A stretch of 64,000 nt of DNA from Vitis vinifera (Eukaryota; Streptophyta; Magnoliopsida; Vitales; Vitaceae), in assembly GCF_030704535.1 (NCBI RefSeq), contig NC_081818.1, positions 26,079,001 to 26,143,000 of the forward strand. The letters run 5' to 3'. The notes beneath the pieces were generated by a model. The model had not been told where the DNA came from and searched no databases. It saw only the letters and a list, made by a program, of their open reading frames with translations. Shown here piece after piece: positions 23,421 through 35,761 of this stretch. The position numbers were made by a program, and so were the translations under genes. Numbering within the stretch: position 1 is the stretch's first letter; every line of letters starts with the position of its first letter.

Positions 23421-23985
23421 CAGGTTTTTCTTCCGTTTGATTTAGTGAAGTAGCAGAACCTTAGCCCCCTGCTAGGCAATCTGATAACTTTGCTGAACAG
23501 TGGGAGAAGTGGATTGCTACCTTGCATCAATATACAATCTCAACCCCAGATGAAAGTTGAATTGTAAGGTGTGAACCTCCAGCTGCATTTTGGGATACAA
23601 ACACCTTATATGCTTCGTAAATTTTTGTGGCTAAACTATCAACTATGTATGATATCCAGAGAGCTAATGACTATTACTGCTAAATCATACTTAACCCTGA
23701 TGATATCATACTTATGTGATGGACTGTGTATGTATTTTTCTGGTGGTGAGCTGCCATTCTGATTTGTCGGACAAGATTCAGAGGTTCTGTAAAGTCTGAA
23801 GTTTCATCAGGCTCATGTAAAACTCTTTTTTTTTTTTTTTTTTTGCATTAAATAAATGGACGGACAAATATTTGGAAAATCTTTTAAAATAAAAAAAGGA
23901 GATAAATTCATGGTTAAAATCACATTTCAAATTAGATGATTTATTTAAAAATTTTCTTTTCAATTGTCATCCATTATGTTTTAGA

Positions 23986-24325
23986 CCATGTTTAGTTATT
24001 GAGATATTTGAATAAAAATGGAAGAGAAAGAAAAATAGTGGAAAAGAAACAATAAAAGAGAAAGAAAAAGTAAAAGAAATTACAATACAAATTTAAAGTA
24101 AATAAATTATTTTTATGTATTACTTTTAACTCATTTCACTTATATCAACCATTTTATACAAAAAGTAAATAATTTAAAAATATATAAATTTCTAATTAAT
24201 TGTAATTGTATTTGATTTTATTTATTTATTTTTATAGTAAAAATAATGAAATAATTTTTTTAAATATTTTTTCTTTCAAATATAACTCAAGGAAAATGGT
24301 TTTTTTCCCTTAGTACTTTTTGAGT
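23986..24325 (-). repeat. MITE-like repeat, copy 4, abutting the truncated Copia
   Basis: Reverse orientation relative to copies 1-3: it starts CCATGTTTAGTTATTGAG and holds AATTTCTAATTAATTGTAAT and CTTAGTACTTTTTGAG. The right end lies at the exact place where reverse-transcriptase coding similarity of the next element stops. Confidence 0.6.
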
Positions 24326-27300
24326 AATAGTAAGATATAGTAGCTTACCAATGAGTCGCCTATAGCTGGTAGGATCTTCAATCAAGTCACCGTCATCTTG
24401 AGATAGTTTCAAATTAGGATCCATGGGAATGGTGGCAGGTTTGCAACCCAAATGTCCAGTGTCTGAGAGCAATTCCAACGCATACTTGCATTGACAAATA
24501 GAGATACCAGCAATAGATTAAGCCACTTCCAAGCCTAGAAAATATCTGAGTGGCCCCAAGTCCTTCATCTTAAACTTGCAGTTGAGGGCATGCTTTAAAG
24601 TATCCACAGCAAGTTGATCATTACTAGCAATAATGATGCCATCAATGTAGATCAAAAGAGCTAAGAAAGAAGTATCTTGATGTTTTGTGAACAAGGTGTG
24701 ATCATTGGTTGATTGAACAAAACCTTCTGATAAGAGAGCATTAGAGAACTTGTGAAACCATTTATGGGAGGCCTATTTCAAGCCATAGATAGACTTATGC
24801 AGCCTGCACACAGCATTAGGAGGCAAATGTTCCCCCTCATGGCAAGTGTATCCAAGGGGAAGACTCATGTAAACTTCCTCCATAAGGTCACCATGAAGGA
24901 ATGCATTAGTGACATCAAGTTGAGTGAGAGACCAGCCATGAATTGTAGCTAAAGAAAGCAACATTTTAACAGTAACTAGCTTGGCAACAAGAGAGAAGGT
25001 ATCAAGATAATCAATACCTTCTTGTTGTGTAAATCCCTTAGCCACAAAGCGTGCTTTGTACCTATCCACAGTACCATCTGCTCAAAACTTGACTTTGTAC
25101 ACCCATTTACAACCAACCGCCTGTTTGCCAATGGGAAGAGAGAAAATGGACCAAGTGTCATTACTTTCCAATGCCTGCAATTCAATATTCATAGCATCGC
25201 ACCACACTTGAGACTCAATGGCCTAAGAAAATGATGTTGGTTCAGTTTGAGAACTAATGGCAAGAACAAATTCATAGTATGGCCTGTAAAGCTTGTGGTA
25301 ACTCAAGCAAGAGGAAATAGGATATAGAGAAGGCTTAGAAGAAACGTGTTTAGTGAGGTAACAATGATAATCAGACAAGTAAGTTGGTTTTGTGGTGACA
25401 CGACGTGGACGTAAGGCTGTTTGAATTGAATCTGGTGAGGAAATGCACTTTGGACTATAGGAAAAAGACATGTTGGGTTGACTGCAAGAAGGCTCGGAGA
25501 TGGACTGAATTGGCTTAGGAAGGACATGATCATTAAAAAAATCAACAACATCGCTACTCACGGCAGAATGAGCAAAAGGAAAGAGTGATTCATGAAAAAT
25601 GACATTCCGAGAAATGTAGATCTTATTGCTTTCTAAGTCAAGTAACTTGTAACCCTTATAACCAAAAGGATAGCCAAGAAAAATAGAAGCTCGAGCACAA
25701 GGGGCAAACTTTGTACGTCGGTTAGAAAGCGTGGAAGCATAACATAGACACCTAAAAATGCGAAGATGGTTGTAGGTGGGTTTGTTGTTATTCAACAGCT
25801 CAAATGGGGTTTTATTGGATAGTAATGGAGAGGGTGTATGATTGATTAAATAAATAGCTGTCAAAACACAATCACCCCAATAACAAAGAGGAACACAAGA
25901 TTGAAACAATAAGGCTCGTGCCACATTAAGTATGTGTTGATGTTAACGCTCTAAAATTGAGTTTTGTTCAGGTGTAGCAACACAAGAATGATAAGGAATA
26001 ACACCCTTGGTACGAAAAAAAATCATGGAAAGCTAATTCAGGGGCATTATCGGAATGGACAGATTAAATTGCATTGTTATATTGAGTAGAAGTCAAATTG
26101 AAAAATTCAGGAAAGACAGTGAGAACATCAGCTTTAGCACAAAGAAGATATACCCAAGTAGCACGTGTGCAATCATCAACAATGGTGAGGTAATATATGT
26201 GTCCAGCCGGTGTACTTACATTAAATGGTCCCCAAATGTCAATGTGAACTAGATCAAAAGGATTAGTTGACATATTATTATGTGAAACAAAAGGTAAACG
26301 TTTTTGCTTGGCCATATGACAAATTTTACAGTGAGAAAACAAATGGGATAAAGAATTGGGAATGTGTAATTCATTGTGAAGAATTTGAATTTTTACATGA
26401 GATGGATGTCCAAGGCGAAAATGCCAAATATCACTTTTCAACATTACAGAATTACAAAATTCATTCCCTGATTCTAGAAAATAAAGGTTCTTTCATCTTT
26501 TATCTTTCCTAATCATCAAGCCCCGAGTGAGGTCCTGAATGACAGATGAATTTGAAAGGAAATTAACACTACAATTATGGCTAAGAGTAAGAGCACTAAT
26601 GCTGAGAAGATTGAAAGTGAACATGGGGACAAACAAGACATTATCCAAGTTCAAAGTATCAAACAACCTCACAGAACCTACACGATTGATTGCAACAACA
26701 TGACCATTAGGAAGAGTGACTGTGGTATTATGAACCAGTCTGGAATGAGAAAATAGAGAAATATTGCAACAGACATGGTGGGTGGCCCCTGTGTCAATCA
26801 CCCAAGCATCGGAAGGAACAAAAGGATGAGAAAAAAATTGAGTAGAACAATTGTTACCATAGATTTGAGAAATTGAAGGTCCTGATGTCGATGGAGACTC
26901 AAATGGGTCGATAGTTTGTTGTTGAAGGTGTGTGCTAAGGTAAGCAATGAGTTGTTGAACTTGATTCGATGAGAGAGAGACTAGTGGTGGGAAAGATCCT
27001 ACTGTAGCAGCAGCAGCAGAAGGAAAATAATGAATGCCCTTCAATGGTTCAGTAAAGGACCTTGGTGAAGTAGATTGGGATTGAAGGGGGCTTGTCTGGG
27101 CCATTTGTGTTTGGGTTTTCCCTTTGGGCTTATAACCTGGTGGAAACCCATGCAATTTATAACACCTATCTACTGCATGCCCTGTGAGCCCACAATGGGT
27201 GCAAATTGGGCGTTCATGTCTAGGCTTGTTGTGAGATGATGCAGTAGCTACAAAATGAGCCGGAGAAGAGGCATTGAACGCCCTGGAATCCGATGGAGCG

Positions 27301-28058
27301 GAAGACCTAGATCGAATAGACCATTGGCGTTCTTCTTGAACAACAAGATTGAATACTTTCACCACAGGAGGGAGCAGATCAAGCATCAAAATTTGGCCTC
27401 TTGTGCTAGCATAAGATTCATTCAAACCCATTAAAAATTGCATCACATACTCCTGTTGTTGATAATCCATCCAAGCTTTCATACCTCCATAGTGGCAGAC
27501 GGGTACTGGTTGATAGTTTTTTAGTTCATCCCAGAGAATTTTCAATCAAGTATAATAGGTATTAACATCGAGCGAGCCTTGTGAGAGACCATGTAGTTGT
27601 TGCTTGATTTGGAAAATTCATGGAGCCTTGCTCTGATGGAAATGTTCATGCAAATCTGCCCAAACAGGATGGGCACTCTCGAGATAGAGAATACTATCAA
27701 CTATCTCTTTTGAGATAGCGTTAAGGAGCCAAAATGTGACCATGTTGTTGCATCGGGACCAGATTCCGGCTGTAGGGTCGTCGGTTATGGGCTGCGAAAG
27801 AGTGCCATCCACGAATCTGAGCTTATTCTTTGCGTTGAGAGCCATCAGCATGGCCCGACTCCATGTATTCTTTGTGTTTGAACCAGTGAGGAGATGCAAA
27901 ACGAGCACCAAGCCTGGATGATCACCACTATGTAAGAAAAATGGGTTATTAGTGTTCTCCATGAGAGATTGATCTGATTGTGTTATCGTGCTACCAAAGG
28001 TAGGGGATGTGAGGGGTTGAAATCTATTATCATTGTTATGCTGACCACCACGAGCCAT
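24326..28058 (-). pseudogene. Copia gag-pol remnant, stops and frameshifts
   Basis: The ATG at 28058 (MARGGQHNND) starts gag. A stop at 27618 is followed by more gag from 27545 (WDELKNYQPVPVC). Then come the zinc knuckle CTHCGLTGHAVDRCYKLHG, protease (WVIDTGATHHVC), GAG-pre-integrase (WHFRLGHPSHVKIQ; CKICHMAKQKRLPF), integrase (HIDIWGPFNVSTPAGHIYY; a second part at 25223-25924 with [20 protein letters not shown]) and reverse transcriptase ([48 protein letters not shown]). At the position of the catalytic YVDD the decayed copy reads YIDG. Coding similarity stops abruptly near 24326. Confidence 0.87.
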
Positions 28059-28096
28059 TTCAGTGAGCGGCAGAGGTAAAAAGCTCTGATACCATA

Positions 28097-28273
28097 TTAG
28101 AAGGGAAAATGGAGAGAAAAAATGACAGATTCTCTTTTCATTGATTGAAAAAAATGAGTTGTACAAAGAACCCTAAAACAAAGTAGCCAAAATTCCTTTT
28201 ATAATAGAAGTCACGCATAAGGAGTTGTAGAGCTCTGCAGAGAAAAAACAACCTAACCAACTATTGGTTATAA
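28097..28273 (-). repeat. Probable 5' LTR of the truncated Copia
   Basis: On the minus strand it starts TGTTATAACC, has TTATAAAAGG as a TATA-like box, and ends directly before the primer-binding site. The final CA is not preserved (TTCTAATA), so the boundary is approximate. About 177 bp, short but within the Copia range. Confidence 0.55.
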
Positions 28274-28299
28274 CAGAAAAAAAAAAAAAAAAACTAAAA

Positions 28300-29040
28300 C
28301 TAATATGCTAAAAGTTACTGATGTGGCGTTGGCGTTGGAGTTGAAAAATGATCAATGGGAAACCCTTCTTCAGCACTTTAACAATGTGTCTCTTAGTACA
28401 ATTCCATGCAGTTCAACTGACCGACCGATGGTTCCACCATTTCATCTACAATTGGGAAACCATTGTGCGTGTTGTTTTCTCAGGACATCTACAATGCGGG
28501 CTACCTTTTCCACTCCACGAAGGGTAACTACTTGTGGCTTGGCATCTGCAAACTCCCCAATAGTTAAATTTCTCATCCATGGCTCAGGATTCGCATCCAA
28601 GAAAGGCAGGCCTTTGAGGTGCAATATTATCTCATAAAGGTAACTACTTGGGTTGATGCAATCACCAACACTTTTGGCTATTAGGAGGACAATCATTGTT
28701 ATGGGTAGAAAGAGGAGATTGTTTGTGAGTTCAAGGAATATGATAGAGAGGAAACAACACCCTCATTCAACCAGCCATTAGGGAGGCTGTACCATGAAAT
28801 GCATAAAGCCCTAGCTCAATTTTTGTGTAGGAGCACAATGCAATACCAAGAATGCATGGGCATTCTTGCACCAAACTCCAGAGGAATTGGGCCAGAAAAG
28901 AAATTGCCATATAAACATAAAGCCCTTGTATGTATGTTTTGTTTTTTTTTTAACTTTTAACAAAAATCTTTACCTAAGTTTTGATACCACTTATTATGCA
29001 AGTTTTAATCCCAACCATGGTTTGAAATTTTACCAATATT
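28300..29040 (-). other. Unidentified stretch with a possible coding relic
   Basis: The minus-strand frame 28442-28696 has a protein-like composition (VGDCINPSSYLYEIILHLKG; LTIGEFADAKPQVVTLRG; VEKVARIVDVLRKQHAQ). Downstream similarity in style continues after stops (VELHGIVLRDTLLKC). I do not recognise the family. It could be a decayed host gene fragment or chance. Confidence 0.3.
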
Positions 29041-30058
29041 TCGGCAAAATATCATAGATTAGTGACGGTTGAAGTGAGAAATGGCATGGAAACTTCGAAC
29101 GAGGGAGAAATTTTGGAAAAAAATGTCATGTATCGTCCAAAAATCGCCAATTTATCAGCTTGGACATAAATAATCGTTGAAGAAAATGAAGCCAGCCTTG
29201 CCGTATCAAAAAAATCACCAAAATCTCGCCGAAAAATGATGATTTTCTGCCCAAAAAAATCGACAATATATCTACATGTTTTCTTTCCTCCAATCAAGGT
29301 TGAAATGAAAGATTCTTGATCTCAAGGCTAAGATCACACTTGTGTTTTTTAAATCTAATCCAAATGGTTAAATGTTTTATCTAAGGCCAAGATTAAATCC
29401 AATGATTAAAATTACGGGATATTTAGTTCAAATAATACCTAAAGAGTGGGCAGAATTTTTTTAATTATTTTTTAATTTATCTTTTATTTTAAATTTATAT
29501 TTTATTTTTAAGTATTTTGCATATTTACACATTAACCCTATTTTAAAAAATTACATTCACTTTTTTTTTTACATATTTATCCTTTTAATTTTATTTAATT
29601 TTGAATGTTTTTATTTTAAAATATTAAAAATATGAACTTATTCAGAAATTACTAAAACATAAATAAATAAATAAATAAAGTTCTAACATTTTATAAATAT
29701 ATAATTTTAAATTGAAATTAATTTGAGTAGATAAATTATTAATATAATTTTTAATAATTTTAATTATTTAAATAAATTAATGTCCATAACAAATAATTGT
29801 CATCACAAATTTTTAATAAAATTTTAGAAATTAAATCTCAAATAAAATATTTTATATAAATCTTAGAAATGATTTAATGTTTTTTTTTTAATTTTTGAAA
29901 CAAATGAATATAAATATTTTAAAGGAATTTACCATAATTTTTTTCTAAAAAAAATTAGTAATATTATTAGACTTTTTAATATAGACTTTTTTTGGATAAA
30001 ATTTAAATTTTTTGAAAGTAGTAATCCAAATTAAAGTCAAACTAGAAAAATTTTTAAA
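29041..30058. other. AT-rich; decayed dispersed repeat suspected at 29041-29290
   Basis: Words such as AATATTTCGGC, AAATCGCC and CTCGCCGAAAAA cluster at 29030-29270 and look like an old repeat, not classifiable here. From 29300 onward nothing is seen but A/T-rich sequence. Confidence 0.35.
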
Positions 30059-30437
30059 TGGGTTTGATATACTTTACCCCCCAACCTATAGCGTGTTTTA
30101 CACATTGACCTATTGAGTTCAAAATCGAGTAATGTACCCCCAACCTTTATAAGTGCATGCAATCTACATTTTTTTAGAGACAATGTTAATTTTTTTAATA
30201 GAAAGGCGTGTGTTCTCCACGTGATCAAGGGCAAAATGGTCAATTTTTTGGGTTTATTACACTTTACCCCCTAACATATAATGGGTTTGGCATATTGCCC
30301 CATTGAGTTTCAAAATCAAGTAATATACCATTCATCCTTTATAATTGTGTGCAATATGCATTTTTTAAGAGACGATATTATTTTTTATTTTATAGAAAGG
30401 CATGTGCTCTCCACATGACCAAGGGCAAATGGGTCAA
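30059..30437 (+). repeat. Tandem duplication, two ~187-bp units
   Basis: Unit 1 (30059-30245) and unit 2 (30250-30437) share GGGTTT..TA..CTTTACCCCC, TAATATACC/TAATGTACC, AAGAGACGAT or its variant, ATAGAAAGGC, TGTTCTCCACGTGA or TGCTCTCCACATGA, and CAAGGGCAAA.GGTCAATTT. The copies have diverged moderately. Confidence 0.85.
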
Positions 30438-30439
30438 TT

Positions 30440-31062
30440 TATAAAACCCTAACCAATCTGCCCTCCTCTTCCTTCGTTTTTCTTCTTTTTTCTTCACTCT
30501 TTCTCTCTCCTCCCCTAATCGATGATTGCATCTCTTGAAATTTCAGCCTTAAAACCTAACTATGGTAAGTATTTAGAGATGGGCTTTGAGGAAGGATGTG
30601 ATGAAAACAACAAAAACCCTAAATTTCAAACCTAGATTCCATTTTATTCAAATCGATAGCTCCTGCAATTCAACATAATCAGGTTTATGGTTATAAGTAG
30701 TTGAAAATCCAATTTCAATGTCAAACCTCCAAACCCTTTAATAGATAGAATTAAAAGAAGGAAAGAAACACTTCAATTTGGTATGATTACCGATCACAAC
30801 CAAAGATCCAAAACAACCAAGTTTTTTGAAAAAACCCAAATCAAGAATTTGGAAGACTCACATCACACAATTCTGCAAATTTTTGACAAAAATCGTAGCG
30901 AAACCAAAACTTTTCCTTGGTGGGTATCTTTTTATAGGTGAAAAATAGATGTCCAAATGCTTATCTAGAATAAACCACAATGGAAATAGGAAGGAGAGAG
31001 AAAAAGTGGAGAGAAAAAGAAGAAAAACGAATGAAGAGAAGACTGGTTAGGGTTTTAATCAA
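30440..31062. repeat. Fold-back structure with ~70-bp inverted arms
   Basis: The left arm (30440-30512, ending in CGTTTTTCTTC and TCTTTCTCTCTCC) is an imperfect inverted repeat of the right arm (about 30988-31060, GGAGAGAGAAAAAGTGGAG, GAAGAAAAACGAATGAAG, CTGGTTAGGGTTTT). About 475 bp lies between. With the tandem units beside the left arm it resembles the end of a Mutator-like or fold-back element; no transposase is present. Confidence 0.65.
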
Positions 31063-32430
31063 AAGGACATGTGATCATGAAATCTATAGCATCACAATAA
31101 TTCTTTAAGTGGAATTTGACATATATATATATGCTCTTTTTAAGGTAGAGTATGTCATTTGATCACATAATAAGTAGGATTTGTAACTCAAGGTTGAAGA
31201 GACAATCTTGATAAGTGATAGCACTACTTTATTAGATTACGGATACCAATTCATGGGGAGTCTTCGTGTAATGAATAGTAGGTCACAGATCCTAAACTTT
31301 GTCTCATTATTATTTACATAGGATAGGAGTGCAATTGATTCTCTTTAGTGAAATGTTGAATCAACTTTAGAATTAAATTATGAGAGAGTCAGTACTCCTA
31401 TGGATCCCAATGGTCTCCTCTTTGAGCTCATATATCATGATGACACAATTTATAAGAGTTGAATTGCCTCTAAGTTCACTTTTGTGCATATGGTTGTTTT
31501 GGTAATTATGTAAGGTTGCACAAGGGATAATGAACAAGGTCTTTGAATTGAGTTAATTGGTTAATTAGATGACCTTGTACGGTTAATTAATCAATTAGGT
31601 TTTGACTATATTAAGTAACCCAAGCCTTGGTAGGCTTAAGTCACTTAAACCAAGTAGGAGAACCTTATAAATACCCTCTTAGAGAATAAGGTTTCACTTT
31701 TTTTGTGAGAGCCACTTTCCATCTCTAAAGATAGAGAAAGAAAGAGAAAGAGAGAGTCATAGATTTATCCCTTCCAAAGCCCACACTTTGAAGTATCAAG
31801 ATCGTGGTTTGAATCATTAGGTAAAAGATCTTGGGTGTACGAGGCCTCCAGGCATCTTCACTACTAGAATTGATATAGGAACATCCAGATCTAGGTATAA
31901 GTACTACATCTCAAAATCTTTATTCTGATATGGTTTTTATAGCTATATGTTTTTACTACGATAGATTTAGAGAAGCCTAGGATAGTTTGCATGCACCTTA
32001 CGAGATCCAAGGTATGAGAATGAAGTAATCTAGGGTTCCCAACACATGTTTTGTCACATCATAGGACTAGGTGATCAGCAAGACTCAATTGGTGCTCTTA
32101 CTCCCAATCTTTAGATGCCATGAGAACCAAAGCCCTTACACTCATGTTAAGGATGTTGAAGAGATTTGCTTGACCTTCTATGAAGCACATTTGTCTCTAG
32201 ACATGCTATAAATGAAGCTTTTCCCACCCACTTTGAAGGACCAAGCGCAATATCAAAAAATATTTCAAAAAGTAAAAAAATAGGATGTAACATGTAATGA
32301 TTAAAATATTGGTTTTTACAAAAATATCAGTAGTTAGATGTTATAGTTATATTAAGATATATCAAAAAAATTTAATGAAAATTTTGATAAAAAATATTGA
32401 AAAAGAAACTAAAAAAATGAAAGAAACAAT
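31063..32430. other. LTR-like non-coding stretch, unassigned
   Basis: CTTATAAATACC at 31664-31675, followed by a GA-rich tract (31731-31758) and a leader-like sequence to about 32040, resembles an LTR promoter and R/U5 region. No primer-binding site, polypurine tract or duplicate was found. There is no coding potential. Confidence 0.3.
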
Positions 32431-32434
32431 AATA

Positions 32435-32495
32435 CATATATACATACATATATACATGCATGCATACATACATACATACATATATATATATATGA
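32435..32495 (+). repeat. (ATAC)n/(AT)n microsatellite
   Basis: Runs of ACATATAT, GCATGCATACATACATACAT and a terminal (AT)n. The sequence to 33300 shows no gene. Confidence 0.8.
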
Positions 32496-33526
32496 ATATA
32501 TCTAATTTGGATGTATTCAATGATAAAAAAAACAATCATGATATAAGTATGATCTTTTAAATTTTATTTGTAAATTTATATTTCTCATAGATTTAATTAA
32601 TATATAAAAAATGTAAAAAAAAAAAAATCTTTAACAAAATTTTGATAACGATTTTTATATTTTTAACTATCGGTTAAATAGAATTTAAAGATAATATCAT
32701 TAACATTAATTTATTTATTAAAATTTTATTTTAATATTAATCATGCATTATCTCACAAAGCTAAAAATTAACTGTGCCTTATGAACAACACATATAACTG
32801 AGAGAAGATGTACAAGAGAAGGGATCCGTTGGTCACTATTTTCGCTAATATCTATTGAAGGAAATTTTCCTTTCTCTTTACAATCCAAAATAAAGTTCAC
32901 TTCTATGTCATAACAATAAAAGGAAAAAAAAAACAATTACCTATTGAAAGAAAAATGAATTGTTGTATTTGTTGGTTTTCAATATCGAATTCTATTTGCC
33001 CTTGACCAACCTAGCACAATTTCACAAGTTCAATCTGATTTTAGACTATGGTATCTTGGAAAGTTTTCATAATTTCATATCTAAGAACTACTCAATCCCA
33101 CTTTGCTCCACTTATTTTATTTCCCCGTTTTATCTTATTCATTTTAGATTTTTTTTTTTAACCTTAGTATTATTGCTTTGTTTTGTACATATTTGCTTTA
33201 AGTTTTTCTTCGGGTTACCAAAAAATTTATAAATGATTGAGCTACATTCATTTTCGAAAAATAGGATTTCTAGAGGTAGGCTTTGGAGCTACATTCTATT
33301 TATTCACATAAGGCTATGTTTGGTACATCGAAATAGGGAAGGAGAATAAATATTTTGTTATATTCTTATTTCTTTTTGTAGGAATGAGTTTGGTGATTTC
33401 AATTCTCGTGTTTGGATGTACCTGGAAATATAATGTTAGAATGATTATTTATTTATGTTTCAATTTTAGGCAACAATGATAATAAAATTGGAAATGAAAT
33501 ATATTGATAATAATATGAATACTGAT

Positions 33527-33800
33527 ACAACCTCAATAAAATAATATGCTTAGGATCAAGATAAATTATTATCTTAATGGGATTATTAATTTATCAATAA
33601 ATGAATAATTAATTAATTTATCTTTAGATACCGTATTATGTTTCTACTTTATAGTACTTATAAATCCAAAAACAATAGATATAATCAAAAGTTAATATAT
33701 AAAAGTCTAAAATACTTTAAAAAAGGAAGAGATAATTATTAATTATAGAAGATAAAAAGTCTCTCAAAAGAAATAGACATAGTATTAAAATTTAATGCCC
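33527..33800 (+). repeat. Second dispersed repeat, copy 2
   Basis: Matches 17345-17640: AATAATATGCTTAG.ATCAAG, GGGATTATTAATTTATCAAT, AGATATAAT.AAAAGTTAAT, AAAGTCTAAAATACTTT and TTAAAATTTAATG occur in the same order. Confidence 0.7.
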
Positions 33801-33844
33801 TAATATATGTCGGAAGTGATTTGGAGAGGGTAATCATTAATCAC

Positions 33845-34061
33845 TTTCCTTCCAAATATATGTCAATAGAAAAATTAAAATATATCAAATTAATTTTTGA
33901 TATAAAGATTAAATGATTTTTCTCTATTATCAAAATATTAAATAATTTAAAAGTACATAAATTTCTAACTAATTAATTTTAATTATATTTGATCTTTTCA
34001 TACGAAAAACATTTTTCTTTATCATTTTTTTTCTTAATACTTTCCAATACCAAACATAACC
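33845..34061 (-). repeat. MITE-like repeat, copy 5, partial
   Basis: Reverse orientation; the right end CCAATACCAAACATAACC is the family terminus and the interior (TAAATTTCTAACTAATTAAT) matches. The left end is missing or diverged. Confidence 0.6.
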
Positions 34062-34381
34062 TAAAAGTACGTCAAGTTTTATACGCTTTGTTGAGTTTGG
34101 TAGTGAGTATTATTAAAAGATACTACTGGTAAAAGATAATTCTTTTGAAAATCCTAATTATGTAAAAAAAAAAAAATATTAAATTTGAATTTTTAAAAAA
34201 ATTGGATTCTTATTTTATGATTTTCTTTAAGAGCATGTATGAAAACATATTTTCTCATACTGCTGTTTATGCATGGATCAGTCTTAATACATGTACTGAA
34301 AGTTATATTTAACAAAACAATGGATCCAATTCAACCAATGACAGCCAACAATACTAAAGAATTAAAAACATCAAAGATGAT

Positions 34382-34543
34382 TATTGAATCTTAACTCTTA
34401 ATACACAAACTATTCAATCAACTCTTTCTAACCTAAGCCAACTGACAAAAATATCATAAAAATTATTGAATCTTAACTCTTAATACATAAACTATTCAAT
34501 CAACTCTTTCTAACCCAACCCAACTGACAAAAATATCATAAAA
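34382..34543 (+). repeat. Tandem duplication, two ~82-bp units
   Basis: The unit ATTGAATCTTAACTCTTAAT...CAACTGACAAAAATATCATA is present twice with a few substitutions. Confidence 0.9.
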
Positions 34544-34574
34544 AATACATATAGGGATACCGGTGGGATAAGTT

Positions 34575-34800
34575 TTTGTTGGGAATTATTTCAAATTTCT
34601 TTTTGTAAAGAATATTCTATAGAATATTTCCTAAGTTAATATATTATTGTAATATTAGATTTCCTTATAGAATAAGGAAAGTTGTTGGAAATATCTTTAT
34701 AAATATTCTAGGTCATGAGGGGAAAAAGTTATGAGATAGAGATAGGTCTGTAAAAATTATACAAGATGGATAGAGATGCAATAAAGAGCGAAAAGGTTCG
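34575..34800 (+). repeat. LTR-like dispersed repeat, copy 1
   Basis: TGTTGGGAATTATTTC...TATCTTTATAAATATTCTAGG.CATGAGGG...AGATAGAGATAGGTCTGT resembles 60890-61060 and, more weakly, 62335-62450. The TG start and TATA-like TTTATAAATA suggest an old Copia-type LTR; both ends are not fixed. 34800-35650 holds no supported gene. Confidence 0.45.
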
Positions 34801-35680
34801 TGATAGGGTATGAATACGAGAATTTTTTATGGCAGGGTATGGATACGAGAATCCAATAGTTGTATCTGAAAATTGTATAATTTATTAATTTAAGATATTT
34901 AATTTTTTGTTTTTTAAGATATTAATTTATTTGTATTATGACAAATTTATCTTTATTAGCAAGTCCATAAAAGCTATTGCTTGCAACTGCAACAAGAGTT
35001 TATCCATAATAGTCAATCTGGGTAGGGCAGTCCTGCCATGAACTAAAGGAAGACACTATCATCAATCTTCTACTAATCAGCAAAAACTAATTCTCCTTTT
35101 CAAAGAAGATTGATTTTCTGGTTTAAAACTTAATTTCTCTCTTTTTAAAAAATGTTTTTCCAATTAAAAAAAAATTCTTCAAGTTTAATTTTCTAAAATT
35201 CCATTCTCAAATAATTCTTCAAAACTTCAATTTTCCAAAATTCTAATTTTCGAATAATTCTCCAAAATTCCATTTACCTCTTTCCCTCTTTCTTGTTCTT
35301 TCACATTTTTTTCTTGTTCCCCTTCTTTATTCTTTTTTGGTTTGCATGGGTATGGTATGTGTGTGGTGTGGGAGGTGCGAGTCTGTAATATTTTCTATTA
35401 TATAGTCAAATGATTCTCTCTCATCCGTGAATATAGGCATGATTGGGCCCACGTTAAAAAGTCCAAAACTGTCTTGTCTTTTGATTTTGATTGGGCATGC
35501 ACGAGAATATATGCTAGTCTTTTCCATTCCCTCCTCTTCTCGCATTCACATTTGTAACCCACCCACCTCGCCCGTCCGTGTTCCCCGAGCAACAGAAAAT
35601 TTGGATGCGAGTCATGTGACCACCACAATCCCAGCAAGTTAATCAATTCCTCTAGAATATGTCCGTGGACGAAGACTATG

Positions 35681-35692
35681 GGATATATATGT
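35681..35692 (+). promoter_or_regulatory. TATA-like box of the interrupted RLP gene
   Basis: GATATATATGTA lies about 75 nt upstream of the ATG at 35762, like the arrangement in the other copies. Confidence 0.45.
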
Positions 35693-35761
35693 ATAGGGAG
35701 AGAGCTTCACCACATGTGGCCTCTGAATAGCACAGCATCTCCCAGTGGCGGGCCGAACAGC

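Larger units (their letters stand above)
24326..28273 (-). mobile_element. Ty1/Copia retrotransposon, 3'-truncated, decayed
   Basis: Read on the minus strand: a short LTR (about 28097-28273), the iMet primer site TGGTATCAGAGC (28083-28094), gag, protease, integrase and reverse transcriptase, ending inside pol at about 24326. RNase H and the 3' LTR are missing and the MITE copy follows. No target duplication can be checked. It belongs to a different Copia lineage from the element at 7279 (gag UBN2-like; zinc knuckle CTHCGLTGHAVDRCYKLHG). Confidence 0.85.

Noticed and set aside
31640..32060. Complete LTR retrotransposon
   Set aside because: Only a TATA-like box and a purine tract are seen; there is no second LTR, primer site or coding domain.
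35678..35761. Upstream ATG of the interrupted RLP gene
   Set aside because: It would put 28 non-hydrophobic residues before the signal peptide and falls at the TATA-like box; 35762 matches the paralogs.
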